Origin: Nocardiopsis mwathae
GTDB taxonomy: Bacteria; Actinomycetota; Actinomycetes; Streptosporangiales; Streptosporangiaceae
Direction: 5' to 3'
DNA length: 64,000 nucleotides
Assembly: GCF_014201195.1 (NCBI RefSeq)
Contig: NZ_JACHDS010000001.1
Span: forward strand, 1,612,001 to 1,676,000
Part shown: positions 1 through 9,337 of the stretch, piece by piece
How the letters are laid out: every line of letters starts with the position of its first letter
Position numbering within the stretch: the first letter of the stretch is position 1
Program-made: the position numbers and the translations under genes
Notes under the pieces: model-generated
Databases searched by the model: none
Seen by the model: the letters and a program-made list of their open reading frames with translations, nothing else
What the model was told of the DNA's origin: nothing

Positions 1-2326
1 CCCGATGGGCTGGGACGACAACGGCCTGCCCACCGAGCGCCGGGTGCAGAACTACTACGGGGTGCGCTGTGATCCGTCGGTCCCCTACGACCCGGACTTC
101 TCCCCGCCGGCCAAGCCCGACCCCAAGCGGCAGGTGCCGATCTCCCGCCGCAACTTCATCGAGCTGTGCGACCGGCTCACCGCGGAGGACGAGAAGGTCT
201 TCGAGCAGGTCTGGCGCCGCCTCGGGCTGAGCGTCGACTGGCGCTACACCTATGCCACCATCGACGACACCTCGCGCACCGCCGCCCAGCGGGCGTTCCT
301 GCGCAACCTCGCGCGCGGCGAGGCCTACATGGCCGAGGCGCCCACGCTGTGGGACGTCACCTTCCGCACCGCCGTCGCCCAGGCCGAACTGGAGGACCGC
401 GAGCGCCCCAGCGCCTTCCACAAGCTCGCCTTCCACCGCGCCGACGGCGGGAGGGTGCACATCGAGACCACCCGCCCCGAGCTGCTGGCCGCCTGTGTCG
501 CGCTGGTCGCCCACCCGGACGACGAGCGCTACCGGGAACTGTTCGGGCAGACCGTGCGCACCCCGCTCTTCGACGTGGAGGTGCCGGTCAAGGCGCACCG
601 GCTGGCCGACCCGGAGAAGGGCTCCGGGATCGCCATGATCTGCACCTTCGGTGACACCACCGACGTCACCTGGTGGCGCGAGCTGCAGCTGGAGACCCGC
701 GCGATCATCGGCTGGGACGGCCGCATCGTGGCCGAGCCGCCCAAGGGCATCGAGGCCGAGGCGGGACGCCTGGCCTACGGCCGCCTGGCCGGCGCCACCG
801 TGCACACCGCGCGCGAGCGCATCGTCGAGATGCTGCGCGAGTCCGGTGACCTGGTCGGCGAGCCCACGCCCGTCACCCACCCGGTCAAATTCTACGAGAG
901 GGGCGACAAGCCGCTCGAAATCGTCACCACCCGCCAGTGGTACATCAGCAACGGCGGCCGCGACGCCGACGTCCGCGACGCGCTGCTGGAGCGCGGCCGG
1001 GAGCTCGCCTGGTACCCGGGCCACATGCGGTCCCGCTACGAGCACTGGGTGGAAGGCCTCAACGGTGACTGGCTGATCAGCCGCCAGCGCTTCTTCGGCG
1101 TCCCCTTCCCGGTCTGGTATCCGCTGGACGCCGAGGGCAACCCGCGCTATGACGAGCCGATCCTGCCCGATGAGGCGGCGCTTCCGGTCGACCCCAGCCA
1201 GGATGTGCCCCCCGGCTTCACCGAGGACCACCGCGGCCGCCCGGGCGGCTTCATGGGCGACCCCGACATCATGGACACCTGGGCCACGTCCTCGCTGACG
1301 CCGCAGATCGTCGGCGGCTGGGAGCGCGACAACGACCTGTTCGAGCGGGTGTTCCCGATGGACCTGCGCCCCCAGGGCCAGGACATCATCCGCACCTGGC
1401 TGTTCGCCACGGTCGTCCGGTCGCACTTCGAGCACGGTCGGGTGCCGTGGAAGAGCACCGGCATCTCCGGTTGGATCCTGGACCCCGACCGCAAGAAGAT
1501 GTCGAAGTCCAAGGGCAACGTCGTCACCCCGATGGACCTGCTGGAGCGCTACAGCTCCGACGCCGTGCGCTACTGGGCGGCCAGCGGACGGCTGGGCACC
1601 GACACGGCCCTGGACGAGGGCCAGATGAAGGTCGGCCGCCGCCTGTCCATCAAGATTCTCAACGCCGGCAAGTTCGTGCTGTCGGTCGCGGGTGAGAATG
1701 CCTCCGAGGACCCGTCCGCGGTCACCGAGCCGCTGGACCGGGCCATGCTGGCGGCCCTGGCCGACGTCGTCGAGGACGCCACCGCCGCCTTCGAGGCCTA
1801 CGACCACACCCGTGCCCTGGAGCGCGCTGAGCGGTTCTTCTGGGAGTTCTGCGACGACTACCTGGAGCTGGTCAAGGCCCGGGCCTATGACGCGGAGTCC
1901 GCTTCGGGCGCCTCGGCCCGCGCTGCCCTGCTCATCGCGCTCTCGGCGCTGCAGCGGCTGTTCGCCCCGTTCCTGCCGTTCGTCGCCGACGAGGTCTGGT
2001 CCTGGTGGAACGAGGGCTCGGTGCACGCCGCCTCCTGGCCCGATGCAGCCGAGTTCCGTGCGGCGGCCCAGGACGGCGACCCCGCCGTGCTGGCCACCAC
2101 CTCCGAGGTGCTCAGGGCCATCCGCAAGGCCAAGTCGGAGGCCAAGCTGTCGATGCGCGCCGAGGTCGAGCGCGTCGTCGTGCGCGGCAAGAACGTGCAG
2201 AACGCCCGGGTCGCCCAGGGCGACATCGCGGCCGCCGGCCGCGCGGCCGCGATCACGTTCGAGGACACCGGCGACAGCGAGCTGACCGTCGACGTGGCCC
2301 TGCCCGCGCCCGAGTCCGACGCCTAG
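1..2326 (+). CDS. valS: Valyl-tRNA synthetase, 3' part (5' end outside window)
   Basis: Class I aminoacyl-tRNA synthetase that charges tRNA-Val in the cytoplasm. The frame is open from the left edge, and 774 C-terminal residues are visible. The sequence begins in the catalytic core just after the expected HIGH region ([18 protein letters not shown]). It continues through the CP1 editing domain with its TTRPE motif, and the KMSKS loop appears as [11 protein letters not shown] near position 1500. The anticodon-binding helical domain and the basic C-terminal region follow. Only the extreme N terminus is missing, so this is a window-edge truncation and not a broken gene. A strong hairpin follows the stop codon. 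Confidence 0.97.
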   Translation, partial: PMGWDDNGLPTERRVQNYYGVRCDPSVPYDPDFSPPAKPDPKRQVPISRRNFIELCDRLTAEDEKVFEQVWRRLGLSVDWRYTYATIDDTSRTAAQRAFLRNLARGEAYMAEAPTLWDVTFRTAVAQAELEDRERPSAFHKLAFHRADGGRVHIETTRPELLAACVALVAHPDDERYRELFGQTVRTPLFDVEVPVKAHRLADPEKGSGIAMICTFGDTTDVTWWRELQLETRAIIGWDGRIVAEPPKGIEAEAGRLAYGRLAGATVHTARERIVEMLRESGDLVGEPTPVTHPVKFYERGDKPLEIVTTRQWYISNGGRDADVRDALLERGRELAWYPGHMRSRYEHWVEGLNGDWLISRQRFFGVPFPVWYPLDAEGNPRYDEPILPDEAALPVDPSQDVPPGFTEDHRGRPGGFMGDPDIMDTWATSSLTPQIVGGWERDNDLFERVFPMDLRPQGQDIIRTWLFATVVRSHFEHGRVPWKSTGISGWILDPDRKKMSKSKGNVVTPMDLLERYSSDAVRYWAASGRLGTDTALDEGQMKVGRRLSIKILNAGKFVLSVAGENASEDPSAVTEPLDRAMLAALADVVEDATAAFEAYDHTRALERAERFFWEFCDDYLELVKARAYDAESASGASARAALLIALSALQRLFAPFLPFVADEVWSWWNEGSVHAASWPDAAEFRAAAQDGDPAVLATTSEVLRAIRKAKSEAKLSMRAEVERVVVRGKNVQNARVAQGDIAAAGRAAAITFEDTGDSELTVDVALPAPESDA

Positions 2327-2335
2327 CGACACGGC

Positions 2336-2378
2336 GCGGGTCGCCCCGCCCGCCCCTCCGGTGGGCGGGGCGACCCGC
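2336..2378 (+). terminator. GC-rich hairpin terminator after valS
   Basis: Perfect 16-bp inverted repeat: arm GCGGGTCGCCCCGCCC at 2336-2351, 11-nt loop, complementary arm at 2363-2378. It starts 10 nt after the valS stop. There is no U-run, which is usual for actinobacterial terminators. Confidence 0.8.
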
Positions 2379-2460
2379 GCTGCCCGCGCGCTCCCGCCGT
2401 CCCGGGCACGCCCGTTCCACCGAGCCCGGCAGCCCCCGGGCCGCGATAGGCTCGCCAAGT

Positions 2461-2937
2461 GTGAGTAGTACTTCCGTTAACGCCCCGGTGGAGATCCTCA
2501 TCCGCCGCCTGGACCCCGGCGTACCGGTCCCCGCCTACGCCCACGCCGGCGACGCGGGCGCCGACCTGGTCACGACCGAGGACGTCGTCCTGGACCCCGG
2601 ACAGCGCGCGACCGTGGGCACCGGCATCGCCATCGCCCTGCCCGACGGTTACGCCGCGTTCGTCCACCCCCGCTCCGGGCTCGCCGCCCGGTGCGGACTG
2701 ACCGTCGTCAACGCCCCCGGCACGGTCGACGCCGGGTACCGCGGCGAGATCCGGGTGACCCTGCTCAACACCGACGCGACGACCCCGGTCAAACTGGCGC
2801 GCGGCGACCGGATCGCCCAGATGGTCGTCCAGCGGGTCGAGCGGGCCGCCTTCCGCGAGGTCGACGGCCTCCCGGACGACACGACGCGCGGGACAGGCGG
2901 GTTCGGCTCCACCGGCGGCCACGCGGCACGGAGATGA
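2461..2937 (+). CDS. dut: Deoxyuridine 5'-triphosphate nucleotidohydrolase (dUTPase)
   Basis: Hydrolyses dUTP to dUMP and PPi, keeping uracil out of DNA and feeding dTMP synthesis. The product is 158 aa, the normal size for trimeric dUTPases. The five family motifs are visible: AGDAGADL near the N terminus, the PRSGLA loop, the [11 protein letters not shown] segment with the catalytic Asp, RGDRIAQMV, and the C-terminal [10 protein letters not shown] arm. The GTG start at 2461 is chosen because the homology begins about 10 residues later (VEILIRRL). The open frame extends further upstream, but only by reading through the valS-dut spacer. Confidence 0.95.
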   Translation: MSSTSVNAPVEILIRRLDPGVPVPAYAHAGDAGADLVTTEDVVLDPGQRATVGTGIAIALPDGYAAFVHPRSGLAARCGLTVVNAPGTVDAGYRGEIRVTLLNTDATTPVKLARGDRIAQMVVQRVERAAFREVDGLPDDTTRGTGGFGSTGGHAARR

Positions 2938-2993
2938 CGACGACCACCCCCGGCGACCCCGGGGACGACGAAGTAGCGGGAGAGGTGTGAGGC

Positions 2994-3752
2994 GTGTTCG
3001 GACGCCGACGCAAGAAGAGCGAGAAGAGCGGCGCTGCCGACACCCCCGAGGTCGCCCAGCAGCCGACCCCGGTGCAGGAGCCGGACAAGCCGGAGGACCG
3101 GCACCGCGCCGAGGGCCCGTGGGACGCCTCGGAGTCGGTACCCGAGGTCGCCCGAATCGACCTGGGCGCCATCCGGGTGCCGGTGTCCCAAGGCCTGGAA
3201 GTGCAGGTCAATGTCGCGCAGCGGACCAACCAGATCATCGGTGTCACCCTGGTCCAGGGCAACTCCGCCCTGCAGGTCCAGCCGTTCGCCGCGCCCAAGT
3301 CCAGCGGCCTGTGGGAGGAGATGCGCGGCGAACTGCGTGAGCAGGTCGTCTCGCAGGGCGGCAAAGTCGAGGACTTCGACGGTCCGTTCGGCCGGGAGCT
3401 GCGGGCCATCGTCCCGGTCGAGGGCAAGACCAACGAGGAGGGCCGCCAACTGGGCCAGCGGGTCCGGTTCATCGGTGTGGACGGTCCCCGCTGGGTGCTG
3501 CGCGGCGTGATCCGCGGCGAGGCCGCTGCCAAGCCCGAGGCGATGGCGGGGATGGAGCAGGTCTTCCAGCAGATCGTGGTGGTCCGCGGCGACCAGCCCG
3601 TCCCACCCCGTGACCTGCTGGAGATCACGGTTCCGCCGGAGATCCGGCAGTCCATGGCCGAGCAGCAGAAGCGCGCCGCGCAGGCGGCGCAGGCGGAGCA
3701 GAACGGCCAGGGTGGCCAGGGCGGCCAGGGCGGGGCACAGCAGCAGGGCTGA
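2994..3752 (+). CDS. DUF3710 domain-containing protein
   Basis: 252-aa protein of the actinobacterial DUF3710 family; the function is unknown. It starts at GTG 2994 behind GAGAGGTGTGAGG. A basic start (FGRRRKKSEK) and a charged disordered segment precede the conserved core, which begins near residue 50 (RIDLGAIRVPV) and ends near residue 225. A Gln/Gly-rich tail (GGQGGQGGQGG) closes it. There is no signal peptide or membrane segment, so it is probably cytoplasmic. dut, DUF3710 and DUF3159 are often neighbours in this order in actinomycetes. Here four unrelated genes lie between DUF3710 and DUF3159. A minimal 18-codon frame at 2934-2990 couples the dut stop to this gene's ribosome-binding region and is probably not a gene. 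Confidence 0.85.
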   Translation: MFGRRRKKSEKSGAADTPEVAQQPTPVQEPDKPEDRHRAEGPWDASESVPEVARIDLGAIRVPVSQGLEVQVNVAQRTNQIIGVTLVQGNSALQVQPFAAPKSSGLWEEMRGELREQVVSQGGKVEDFDGPFGRELRAIVPVEGKTNEEGRQLGQRVRFIGVDGPRWVLRGVIRGEAAAKPEAMAGMEQVFQQIVVVRGDQPVPPRDLLEITVPPEIRQSMAEQQKRAAQAAQAEQNGQGGQGGQGGAQQQG

Positions 3753-4018
3753 CCCCCGCCGCCCCCCACCGCCGGAGCCCCTACCCCGTCGCGCTCGGGG
3801 CGGCACGCCACCGCGGTCCGCCACCCCGAGCCGCCGTCGCCCCTCGGGCGCGTGCGGCGGATCGAATCCCCACCCGTGCCACCGGAACCACGCTCGTCGC
3901 GCCACTCCACGCGTCACGACGGCCCGACTCGACCTCGCGCAGTGGCGCGCGAGCGCCGCTCCGGACGACGGCTCGCCGAACGGAGAGCATCCGCCGGGCA
4001 CGCCCTAGGCTGGCACCC

Positions 4019-4750
4019 ATGACGACCTCAACCACTCTGCAGCCCCTGCGGGACGACTGGACCCGCGCGCTGACCGTCGTGGCGCACCCCGACGACCTGG
4101 AGTACGGCGCCTCCTCCGCGCTCGCCCGCTGGACGAGCCAGGGCAAGGCGATCACCGAGCTGCTGGTCACCCGAGGCGAGGCGGGGATCGACACCCTCCC
4201 GCCGCAGGAGAGCGGTCCGCTGCGCGTCCAGGAGCAGCTGGCCTCCGCCCGCGCCGTGGGCGTTGAGTCGGTCGAGTTCCTCGACTTCCCCGACGGCACC
4301 CTGGAGTACGGGCTGGACCTGCGGCGCGCGATCGCCCGGGCGATCCGCCGCCACCGCCCGGAACTGATCGTCTCGATCAACTTCCGCGACCACTTCCCGG
4401 GCAGCACCTCCTACAACCACGCCGACCACCGCGTGCTCGGCCCCGCCCTGCTCGACGCCGTCCGCGACGCCGCCAACCGATGGGTCTTCACCGAGCTGAT
4501 CGACGAGGGACTGGCGCCCTGGTCCGGGGTGCGCGAGGTGGCGTTCGCCGCCGCACCCCACCCCACCCACTTCGTCGAGCTGTCCGAGGCGGACCTGGAC
4601 GCGGGCATCGCCTCGCTCGACGCCCACGAGGTCTACCTGGCCAACCTCGGGGACTTCGACCAGAAGGCCTTCCTGCGCTCCAACGCCGAGGAGGCCGGCG
4701 CCCAGGCCGGCGTGGGGCTGGCGGTCGCCTTCGAGGTGCTGCCGGCCTGA
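4019..4750 (+). CDS. LmbE/PIG-L family deacetylase
   Basis: 243-aa zinc-dependent N-deacetylase-like protein. Near the N terminus it has the family's metal/catalytic motif AHPDD (VVAHPDDLEYGA), and a second metal-ligand segment NHADHRVLGPAL sits near residue 140. Relatives remove acetyl groups from GlcNAc-containing small molecules such as mycothiol precursors, mycothiol conjugates and antibiotic intermediates. The substrate cannot be deduced. It does not have the length of MshB or Mca (about 290 aa). The GNAT gene follows in the same direction 67 nt downstream and may be co-transcribed. Confidence 0.85.
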   Translation: MTTSTTLQPLRDDWTRALTVVAHPDDLEYGASSALARWTSQGKAITELLVTRGEAGIDTLPPQESGPLRVQEQLASARAVGVESVEFLDFPDGTLEYGLDLRRAIARAIRRHRPELIVSINFRDHFPGSTSYNHADHRVLGPALLDAVRDAANRWVFTELIDEGLAPWSGVREVAFAAAPHPTHFVELSEADLDAGIASLDAHEVYLANLGDFDQKAFLRSNAEEAGAQAGVGLAVAFEVLPA

Positions 4751-4817
4751 GCCCGGGGCGGGAGCCGCGAAATACACCTTGACGATGGGCGCCCTCGGCG
4801 GCCACCCTGGCCCGGTG

Positions 4818-5369
4818 ATGATCCGGCGTGAGACTCCCGCAGACGCTCCCGCGATCCGGGCCGTGACGGCGGCCGCCTTCGGCGCCGCCCCCTACAGCGC
4901 GCCGCCCGTGGAGCCCGGCGGCCCGCCGGGCGAGGCCACCCTCGTGGAGTGGCTGCGCGCCGATCCGGGCTGGATCCCCGAGCTGTCCCTGGTCGCCGTC
5001 GACGGCGGCGGCGAGGACGGTGGGGGCGCGGTCATCGGGCACGTCGTGTGCACCCGAGGCCGGCTGGACGGCGTCGCCGCGCTGGGGCTGGGGCCGCTGA
5101 GCGTGCTCCCCGACCGGCAGCGCGCGGGCGTCGGCGCGGCGCTGATGCACACCGTGCTCGGCGCCGCCGATGCCCGGGGTGAACCGCTGGTCTGCCTGCT
5201 GGGCGATCCCGACTACTACGCCGGGTTCGGCTTCCGCCCCGCCTCGGACTTCGCCATCCGCGGGGCGGACCCGGACTGGGGCGACCATTTCCAGGCGCGC
5301 GCCCTGAGCACCTACGACCTGTCCATGACGGGCACCTTCGCCTACGCCCGCCCTTACGGCCGCCTCTGA
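4818..5369 (+). CDS. GNAT family N-acetyltransferase
   Basis: 183-aa acyltransferase with the GNAT acetyl-CoA loop in the form RQRAGVGAALM and a C-terminal YYAGFGFRPAS segment typical of YhbS-like members. It transfers an acetyl group from acetyl-CoA to an unknown amine. ATG 4818 is preferred because the fold begins at once (MIRRETPADAPAIR). TTG 4779 and ATG 4785 lie in frame upstream and would add 13 or 11 residues; no clear Shine-Dalgarno decides between them. The neighbouring LmbE deacetylase makes a shared small-molecule pathway possible but unproven. Confidence 0.85.
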   Translation: MIRRETPADAPAIRAVTAAAFGAAPYSAPPVEPGGPPGEATLVEWLRADPGWIPELSLVAVDGGGEDGGGAVIGHVVCTRGRLDGVAALGLGPLSVLPDRQRAGVGAALMHTVLGAADARGEPLVCLLGDPDYYAGFGFRPASDFAIRGADPDWGDHFQARALSTYDLSMTGTFAYARPYGRL

Positions 5370-5389
5370 TGCCGGTGGCGGAGTGGACG

Positions 5390-6481
5390 TCACGCCGGAC
5401 CGGGGTCCTGCGGGTCGGCGACGTGGCCGAGGAACAGGATGGCCGAGCGGCGGCGCAGGATGACGGTGAACGGGCGGTCCGCCGTGAACACCACGGGCCG
5501 TGCCGGGAACGCCGCGGCGAGCGCCACCATGACGGCCGTCGCCGCGGCGCCTTCGGCACCCTTCTCGTCGACGCGTAGCACCGCCTGGTGGATCACCTGG
5601 TCGATACGGAGCCGCCGCGCGGAGATCCCGCCGAGGTCGGCGGCGTCGGTGAAGACCGTCCGCACACCGGTGTCGGCAAGGGGGCCGTTGAGCTCGGAGC
5701 GGTGCGTCAGCTCGAACCGCGGCAGTGACAGGTCCACGGTGGTCGGGCTCGCCTTGCGGTACAGCCGCTTCAGGGCCTCGGGGGTGAGCGCGGCGTCGGC
5801 CCGGTCGGCCAGTAGCACGTCCAGGGCCAGGTCGTGGTCGCCGCCGAGGGTGACCATGCTCCAGCCGTCCGCCTGCGCGTAGGGCAGGCGGCTCTCGCGG
5901 CGCATCATCGGGACCTCGCGGGTCCCTCGGGGGGTGTGGAAGTCGCGGGGCGCTGTCGCCGCGGGGTCGAACGGGTCGGGCCAGCGCAACCGCGCCCACA
6001 GCGCGTTGAGAAGGACCGCCTGGGTGTCGGTGCGGACGGTGCCGGGGAGGAGCAGCTCGTCGATCATCCCCCGGGTCACCTTGGCGACTTCGCTGTTGAC
6101 CGCGGTGCGCACCCCCTCGGGGTCACCGCCGAAGTCGGCGGTGTGCACGGCGGACTCGGGGCGGGCGCGCACGTCGGCCTCGAACTCGGGCCGGACCGCC
6201 ACGTCGTCGCGGACCCACAGCCCGGTGGTGGTGGCGAGTTCGGGCCCGTCGGCGACCGCGTCGTCCAGCGCCGCCAGGTGCGCCGAAAGATCCTGGCCGA
6301 GCAGGCCGGTCAGCTCCGCTCGCGTCGCTCCGCGGGTGCCGGTCGCCACGAGGCCCAGCGCACTGGCCACCGAGTAGGGCGACCACACGAATCCGGCGGG
6401 GTCGGCCGCGGCGGACAGCTCGGTGTGGAGCCGCAGCGCGAAAGCGACATGATCGGGGCGCAGGGACACGGACACAGCCAC
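5390..6481 (-). CDS. Serpin family protein
   Basis: 363-aa serine protease inhibitor fold protein, close to the usual serpin core length. Visible features are NPYS-like WSPYSVASALGL near the N terminus, a hinge EKGAEGAAATAV before the reactive centre loop, and the C-terminal ADRPFTVILRRRS signature. The small-residue hinge is the kind found in inhibitory serpins, which trap target proteases by loop insertion. GTG 6481 is chosen because GAGGAG lies 8 nt upstream; the frame is open further but without homology. No signal peptide is seen, so it may act in the cytoplasm or leave the cell by another route. It converges on the GNAT gene. Confidence 0.9.
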   Translation of the reverse strand: MAVSVSLRPDHVAFALRLHTELSAAADPAGFVWSPYSVASALGLVATGTRGATRAELTGLLGQDLSAHLAALDDAVADGPELATTTGLWVRDDVAVRPEFEADVRARPESAVHTADFGGDPEGVRTAVNSEVAKVTRGMIDELLLPGTVRTDTQAVLLNALWARLRWPDPFDPAATAPRDFHTPRGTREVPMMRRESRLPYAQADGWSMVTLGGDHDLALDVLLADRADAALTPEALKRLYRKASPTTVDLSLPRFELTHRSELNGPLADTGVRTVFTDAADLGGISARRLRIDQVIHQAVLRVDEKGAEGAAATAVMVALAAAFPARPVVFTADRPFTVILRRRSAILFLGHVADPQDPGPA

Positions 6482-6682
6482 GGCACACTCCTCGCGAGAG
6501 CCACTCGGGTCTCCCGCCAGCCTACGCACGGCCGCCCGAGGGGTCCACGGCCCCCGTCGGCCAACACTCGGGGGCGGAGGGAACAACGACCCTGCGCCGA
6601 GCCGTTGACCTAGGGTGGACTGCACAACAGCCGATGTCAGTCCCCCGGCGGACACCGCGCCGCCGATTCAACCTGGAGCAGC

Positions 6683-7621
6683 ATGACCGACCAGCAGCGG
6701 GCCGTGGAGACGTCCCGCCCGTCACCCGCACCCGCCCCGAACGGCGGCACCGACCGCCCGGGCGCTGCCGACGACGCCGCGCGGACCGCCCCGGAGCCGC
6801 CGCAGGCCGCCGCGGACCGCGGTGCCGACGGTTCGCACGGCGCCGACGGCTCGAACGGCTCGAACGGCGCGGCGGGTCCGCGGCGGGACGGCGCCGACGG
6901 TGCGCCGGAGCCCTCGGAGAACGGGGAGCAGCCGCAGGTCTCCGAGCAGACGGTCGAGGCCGTGGTGCGCGCCCAGCTGTCCAAGGCACTGGGCGGCAAG
7001 CGCGGCATGGTGGAGGCCGCGGTCCCCACCATCGCCTTCACCGTCACCTACATCGTCTCCCAGCACCTCCAGCTGGCGCTGGGCCTGGGGGTCGGCGCGG
7101 CGGTGGCACTGGCGCTCGTGCGGATCGTGCAGCGCTCCTCGGTCCAGTTCGTGTTCAACAGCCTCTTCGGCATCGGCATCGCGGCGATCTTCGCGCTGCG
7201 CAGCGGTGAGGCCGAGGACGCGTTCCTGCCGGGCATCATCTACAACGCGGTCTACGCGCTCGTGCTCATCGGGACCATCGTCATCCGCTGGCCGGCCGTG
7301 GGCCTGCTGATCGGCTCGGTCACCGGCGATCCCACCGGATGGCGGGACAACCCCGCCGTGGTCAAGCTCAGCTCCCGGCTGACCTGGCTGCTGGTGCTGC
7401 CCTGCGTCATCCGAGTGGCCGTGCAGTACCCGCTGTGGGCGGCGGCGAGCTACGGCATCGCCGACACCTTCGCCCTGCTGGGCATCGCCAAGATCGCGAT
7501 GGGCTGGCCGCTGCAGGTGGCGGCCCTGGCCGCCATGGTGTGGCTGCTGGCCCGCGGCCGTACCGCGATGGACGGCCCCACCCTCGCGCCGCCGCGCGAC
7601 CGCGACGGCGACGGCACTTGA
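6683..7621 (+). CDS. DUF3159 family membrane protein
   Basis: 312-aa integral membrane protein of the actinobacterial DUF3159 family; the function is unknown. Residues 1-95 are a low-complexity, hydrophilic tail rich in Gly, Asp, Ala and Pro, with collagen-like GADG and GSNG repeats. The conserved domain follows, starting at LGGKRGMVEAAVPTIAF and carrying about five hydrophobic helices. ATG 6683 follows a purine-rich stretch. In many actinomycetes this gene sits next to the paired TrkA genes, as here, which suggests a link to membrane or ion homeostasis; this is inference from position only. Confidence 0.88.
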   Translation: MTDQQRAVETSRPSPAPAPNGGTDRPGAADDAARTAPEPPQAAADRGADGSHGADGSNGSNGAAGPRRDGADGAPEPSENGEQPQVSEQTVEAVVRAQLSKALGGKRGMVEAAVPTIAFTVTYIVSQHLQLALGLGVGAAVALALVRIVQRSSVQFVFNSLFGIGIAAIFALRSGEAEDAFLPGIIYNAVYALVLIGTIVIRWPAVGLLIGSVTGDPTGWRDNPAVVKLSSRLTWLLVLPCVIRVAVQYPLWAAASYGIADTFALLGIAKIAMGWPLQVAALAAMVWLLARGRTAMDGPTLAPPRDRDGDGT

Positions 7622-7634
7622 GCCCGTGTCCCCC

Positions 7635-7699
7635 CCGATGACCTCGGGAGGCCGGTCGTCATTCTCCGGGAATGCGAACCGGACTCCCGAGATCATCGG
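7635..7699. terminator. Bidirectional hairpin between convergent genes
   Basis: 16-bp inverted repeat: CCGATGACCTCGGGAG at 7635-7650 and CTCCCGAGATCATCGG at 7684-7699. One mismatch becomes a G-U pair in one strand, and the loop is 33 nt. It lies between the DUF3159 stop (7621) and the end of the convergent TrkA gene (7780). Confidence 0.65.
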
Positions 7700-7704
7700 C
7701 CGGG

Positions 7705-7767
7705 AGGCCCAGTAGGCCCAGTAGGCCCAGTAGGCCCAGCAGGCCCAGTAGGCCCAGCAGGTCCGGT
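7705..7767. repeat. 9-bp tandem repeat (AGGCCCAGT)n
   Basis: Six consecutive units of AGGCCCAGT or AGGCCCAGC run from 7705 to 7758, with a degenerate seventh (AGGTCCGGT) to 7767. They lie immediately downstream of the hairpin and 12 bp from the end of the TrkA gene. A unit length divisible by three would keep a reading frame open, but no gene appears to use it. Confidence 0.85.
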
Positions 7768-7779
7768 CGGCCCGAGAGG

Positions 7780-8445
7780 TCAGGGAGCGAGGAGAAGCCC
7801 CAGTTCGTCCACGGAGTCGGTGCTGCTCAGGAAGACCAGGTCGTCGCCGGCCGCCAGGACGGTCTCCGGTGCCGGAGGCCGCACCCGGCCGTCGCGCACG
7901 AGCGCGACCAGGACGACCCCCTCGGGCAGGGCCGGGGCGAGCTCACCCACCGGGCGCCCCGCGTGCGGGGTGTCCGGTGGAAGCGTGAACTCCAGCAGGT
8001 CGGTCTCGGGCAGGGACACCGGCGCCATCGCGTCACCGCCATCGGTGATCGCGGCGACGTCGTCCACCAGCGAGGCGATCAGGCGCGGCGGCGAAACCGC
8101 CACGTCCACCCCCCAGTCGTCGGTGAACAGCCACTCGTTGCCCGGGTCGTTGATCCGGGCGATCGTGCGGTCCACCCCGAACTCCTTCTTCGCCAGCAGG
8201 CACACCACGAGGTTGACCTTGTCGTCGCTGCTGGCGGCGACGACCGTGTCGAAGTCGCCCAGCCGCGCGTCCTCCAGCGTGGACAGCTCGCAGGCGTCGG
8301 CCAGCATCCACTCCGCGCGCGGCAGCTCGTCCACGCCGATGGCGCGCGTGTCCCGGTCGATGAGCAGAACCTCGTGCCCGCTCTCACTCAGCTCGGCGGC
8401 GATGGAACGCCCCACGCTTCCGGCTCCGGCGATCGCGACCCGCAT
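7780..8445 (-). CDS. TrkA family potassium uptake protein (second subunit)
   Basis: 221-aa cytoplasmic regulator of a Trk/Ktr K+ channel. It has an N-terminal RCK Rossmann domain with GAGSVGRSIA for NAD(H) or nucleotide binding and the acidic DRD after strand 2, and a C-terminal RCK-C domain (about residues 140-221, ending DDLVFLSSTDSVDELG). ATG 8445 is 3 nt past the stop of the upstream paralog, so the two are translated as a pair, as in the actinobacterial ceoB-ceoC arrangement. No TrkH/TrkG membrane subunit lies nearby. Confidence 0.92.
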   Translation of the reverse strand: MRVAIAGAGSVGRSIAAELSESGHEVLLIDRDTRAIGVDELPRAEWMLADACELSTLEDARLGDFDTVVAASSDDKVNLVVCLLAKKEFGVDRTIARINDPGNEWLFTDDWGVDVAVSPPRLIASLVDDVAAITDGGDAMAPVSLPETDLLEFTLPPDTPHAGRPVGELAPALPEGVVLVALVRDGRVRPPAPETVLAAGDDLVFLSSTDSVDELGLLLAP

Positions 8446-8448
8446 CGC

Positions 8449-9132
8449 CTACACCCCCTGGTCTTCGCTCGCGCGGGCGCTCAGCCGCGCCTGCAGGCCG
8501 TCGATGTCGGCGGCGCGGGCGAGGATGTGCAGTACGTCCCCGGCCCGCATCGTCTCGTCCCCGCGCGGTAGCAGGATCTCGCCGCCGCGTGAGAGGTAGG
8601 CCACGCGCAGCGGCAGTGCGGACTCCAGCTGCTCCACGCGCTGCCCCACCCAGGGGTGGGAGAGCGGAGCCTCGGTCATCAGCAGACTGCCCGACGGGTC
8701 GCGCCACAGCGGGGCCAGCTCCAGCCCCTCCGACCCCGGGACGAGGCGCCGCAGCACGGTGTCGGCGGTCCACCGCACCGTGCCGACGGTCGGGATGCCG
8801 AGCCGCTGGTAGACCTCGGCGCGCCGCGGGTCGTAGATGCGGGCGACCACGTTCTCCACGCCGAACACCTCGCGGGCGACCCGCGCGGCGATGATGTTGG
8901 AGTTGTCGCCGCTGCTCACGGCGGCGAACGCGGCGGCCGACGCGATGCCCGCGGCGATGAGCGCGTCACGGTCGTGGCCGATGCCGTGGACCGCCGTCTT
9001 GGCGGTCGAGGAACGCAGCCGCCGGAACGCGTCGGGGTCCCTGTCGATCACCGCGACCGTGTGCCCCATGTCCTCCAGCGTGTGCGCGAGGGTGGAACCC
9101 ACCCGGCCGCAGCCAAGTATGACGATGTGCAC
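8449..9132 (-). CDS. TrkA family potassium uptake protein (first subunit)
   Basis: 227-aa RCK protein with the Rossmann motif GCGRVGSTLA and DRDPDAF near the N terminus, then a C-terminal RCK-C domain (about residues 140-227). It is paralogous to the downstream gene; the two probably form a hetero-oligomeric ring that gates K+ uptake in response to NAD(H) or ATP. ATG 9132 is the first codon of the domain. Its promoter must lie in the 205-bp spacer shared with the divergent RNA methyltransferase gene. Confidence 0.92.
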   Translation of the reverse strand: MHIVILGCGRVGSTLAHTLEDMGHTVAVIDRDPDAFRRLRSSTAKTAVHGIGHDRDALIAAGIASAAAFAAVSSGDNSNIIAARVAREVFGVENVVARIYDPRRAEVYQRLGIPTVGTVRWTADTVLRRLVPGSEGLELAPLWRDPSGSLLMTEAPLSHPWVGQRVEQLESALPLRVAYLSRGGEILLPRGDETMRAGDVLHILARAADIDGLQARLSARASEDQGV

Positions 9133-9337
9133 AGGTCATCCGCTCCCGGTCTCGGCGTTCGGACGTGGGGCCGCTCGGTCGGCCGACCGCCGCGGATACG
9201 ACCCCGGCAACGGTATACCCAACCGGAGCAAGGTGCCCGCTCGGCTAGTGTGTATGCGCAGATGGGCGGTGGCTGTACGCGGGGGGTCACCTGGCTACAG
9301 CCCGAAGAAGTCCCGTCGTGTCGGAGGTCATCCTTTC

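Noticed and set aside
2934-2990. 18-codon frame [18 protein letters not shown] between dut and the DUF3710 gene
   Set aside because: It overlaps the dut stop and ends in the ribosome-binding region of the next gene. Too short and without independent support to call a gene.
3802-3883. tRNA-like sequence: TCGAATCCCCAC followed by CCGTGCCACC, with GGCACG about 70 nt upstream that could pair as an acceptor stem
   Set aside because: The T-stem pairs at only three of five positions and no anticodon or D arm could be drawn. Probably chance, or at best a decayed remnant.
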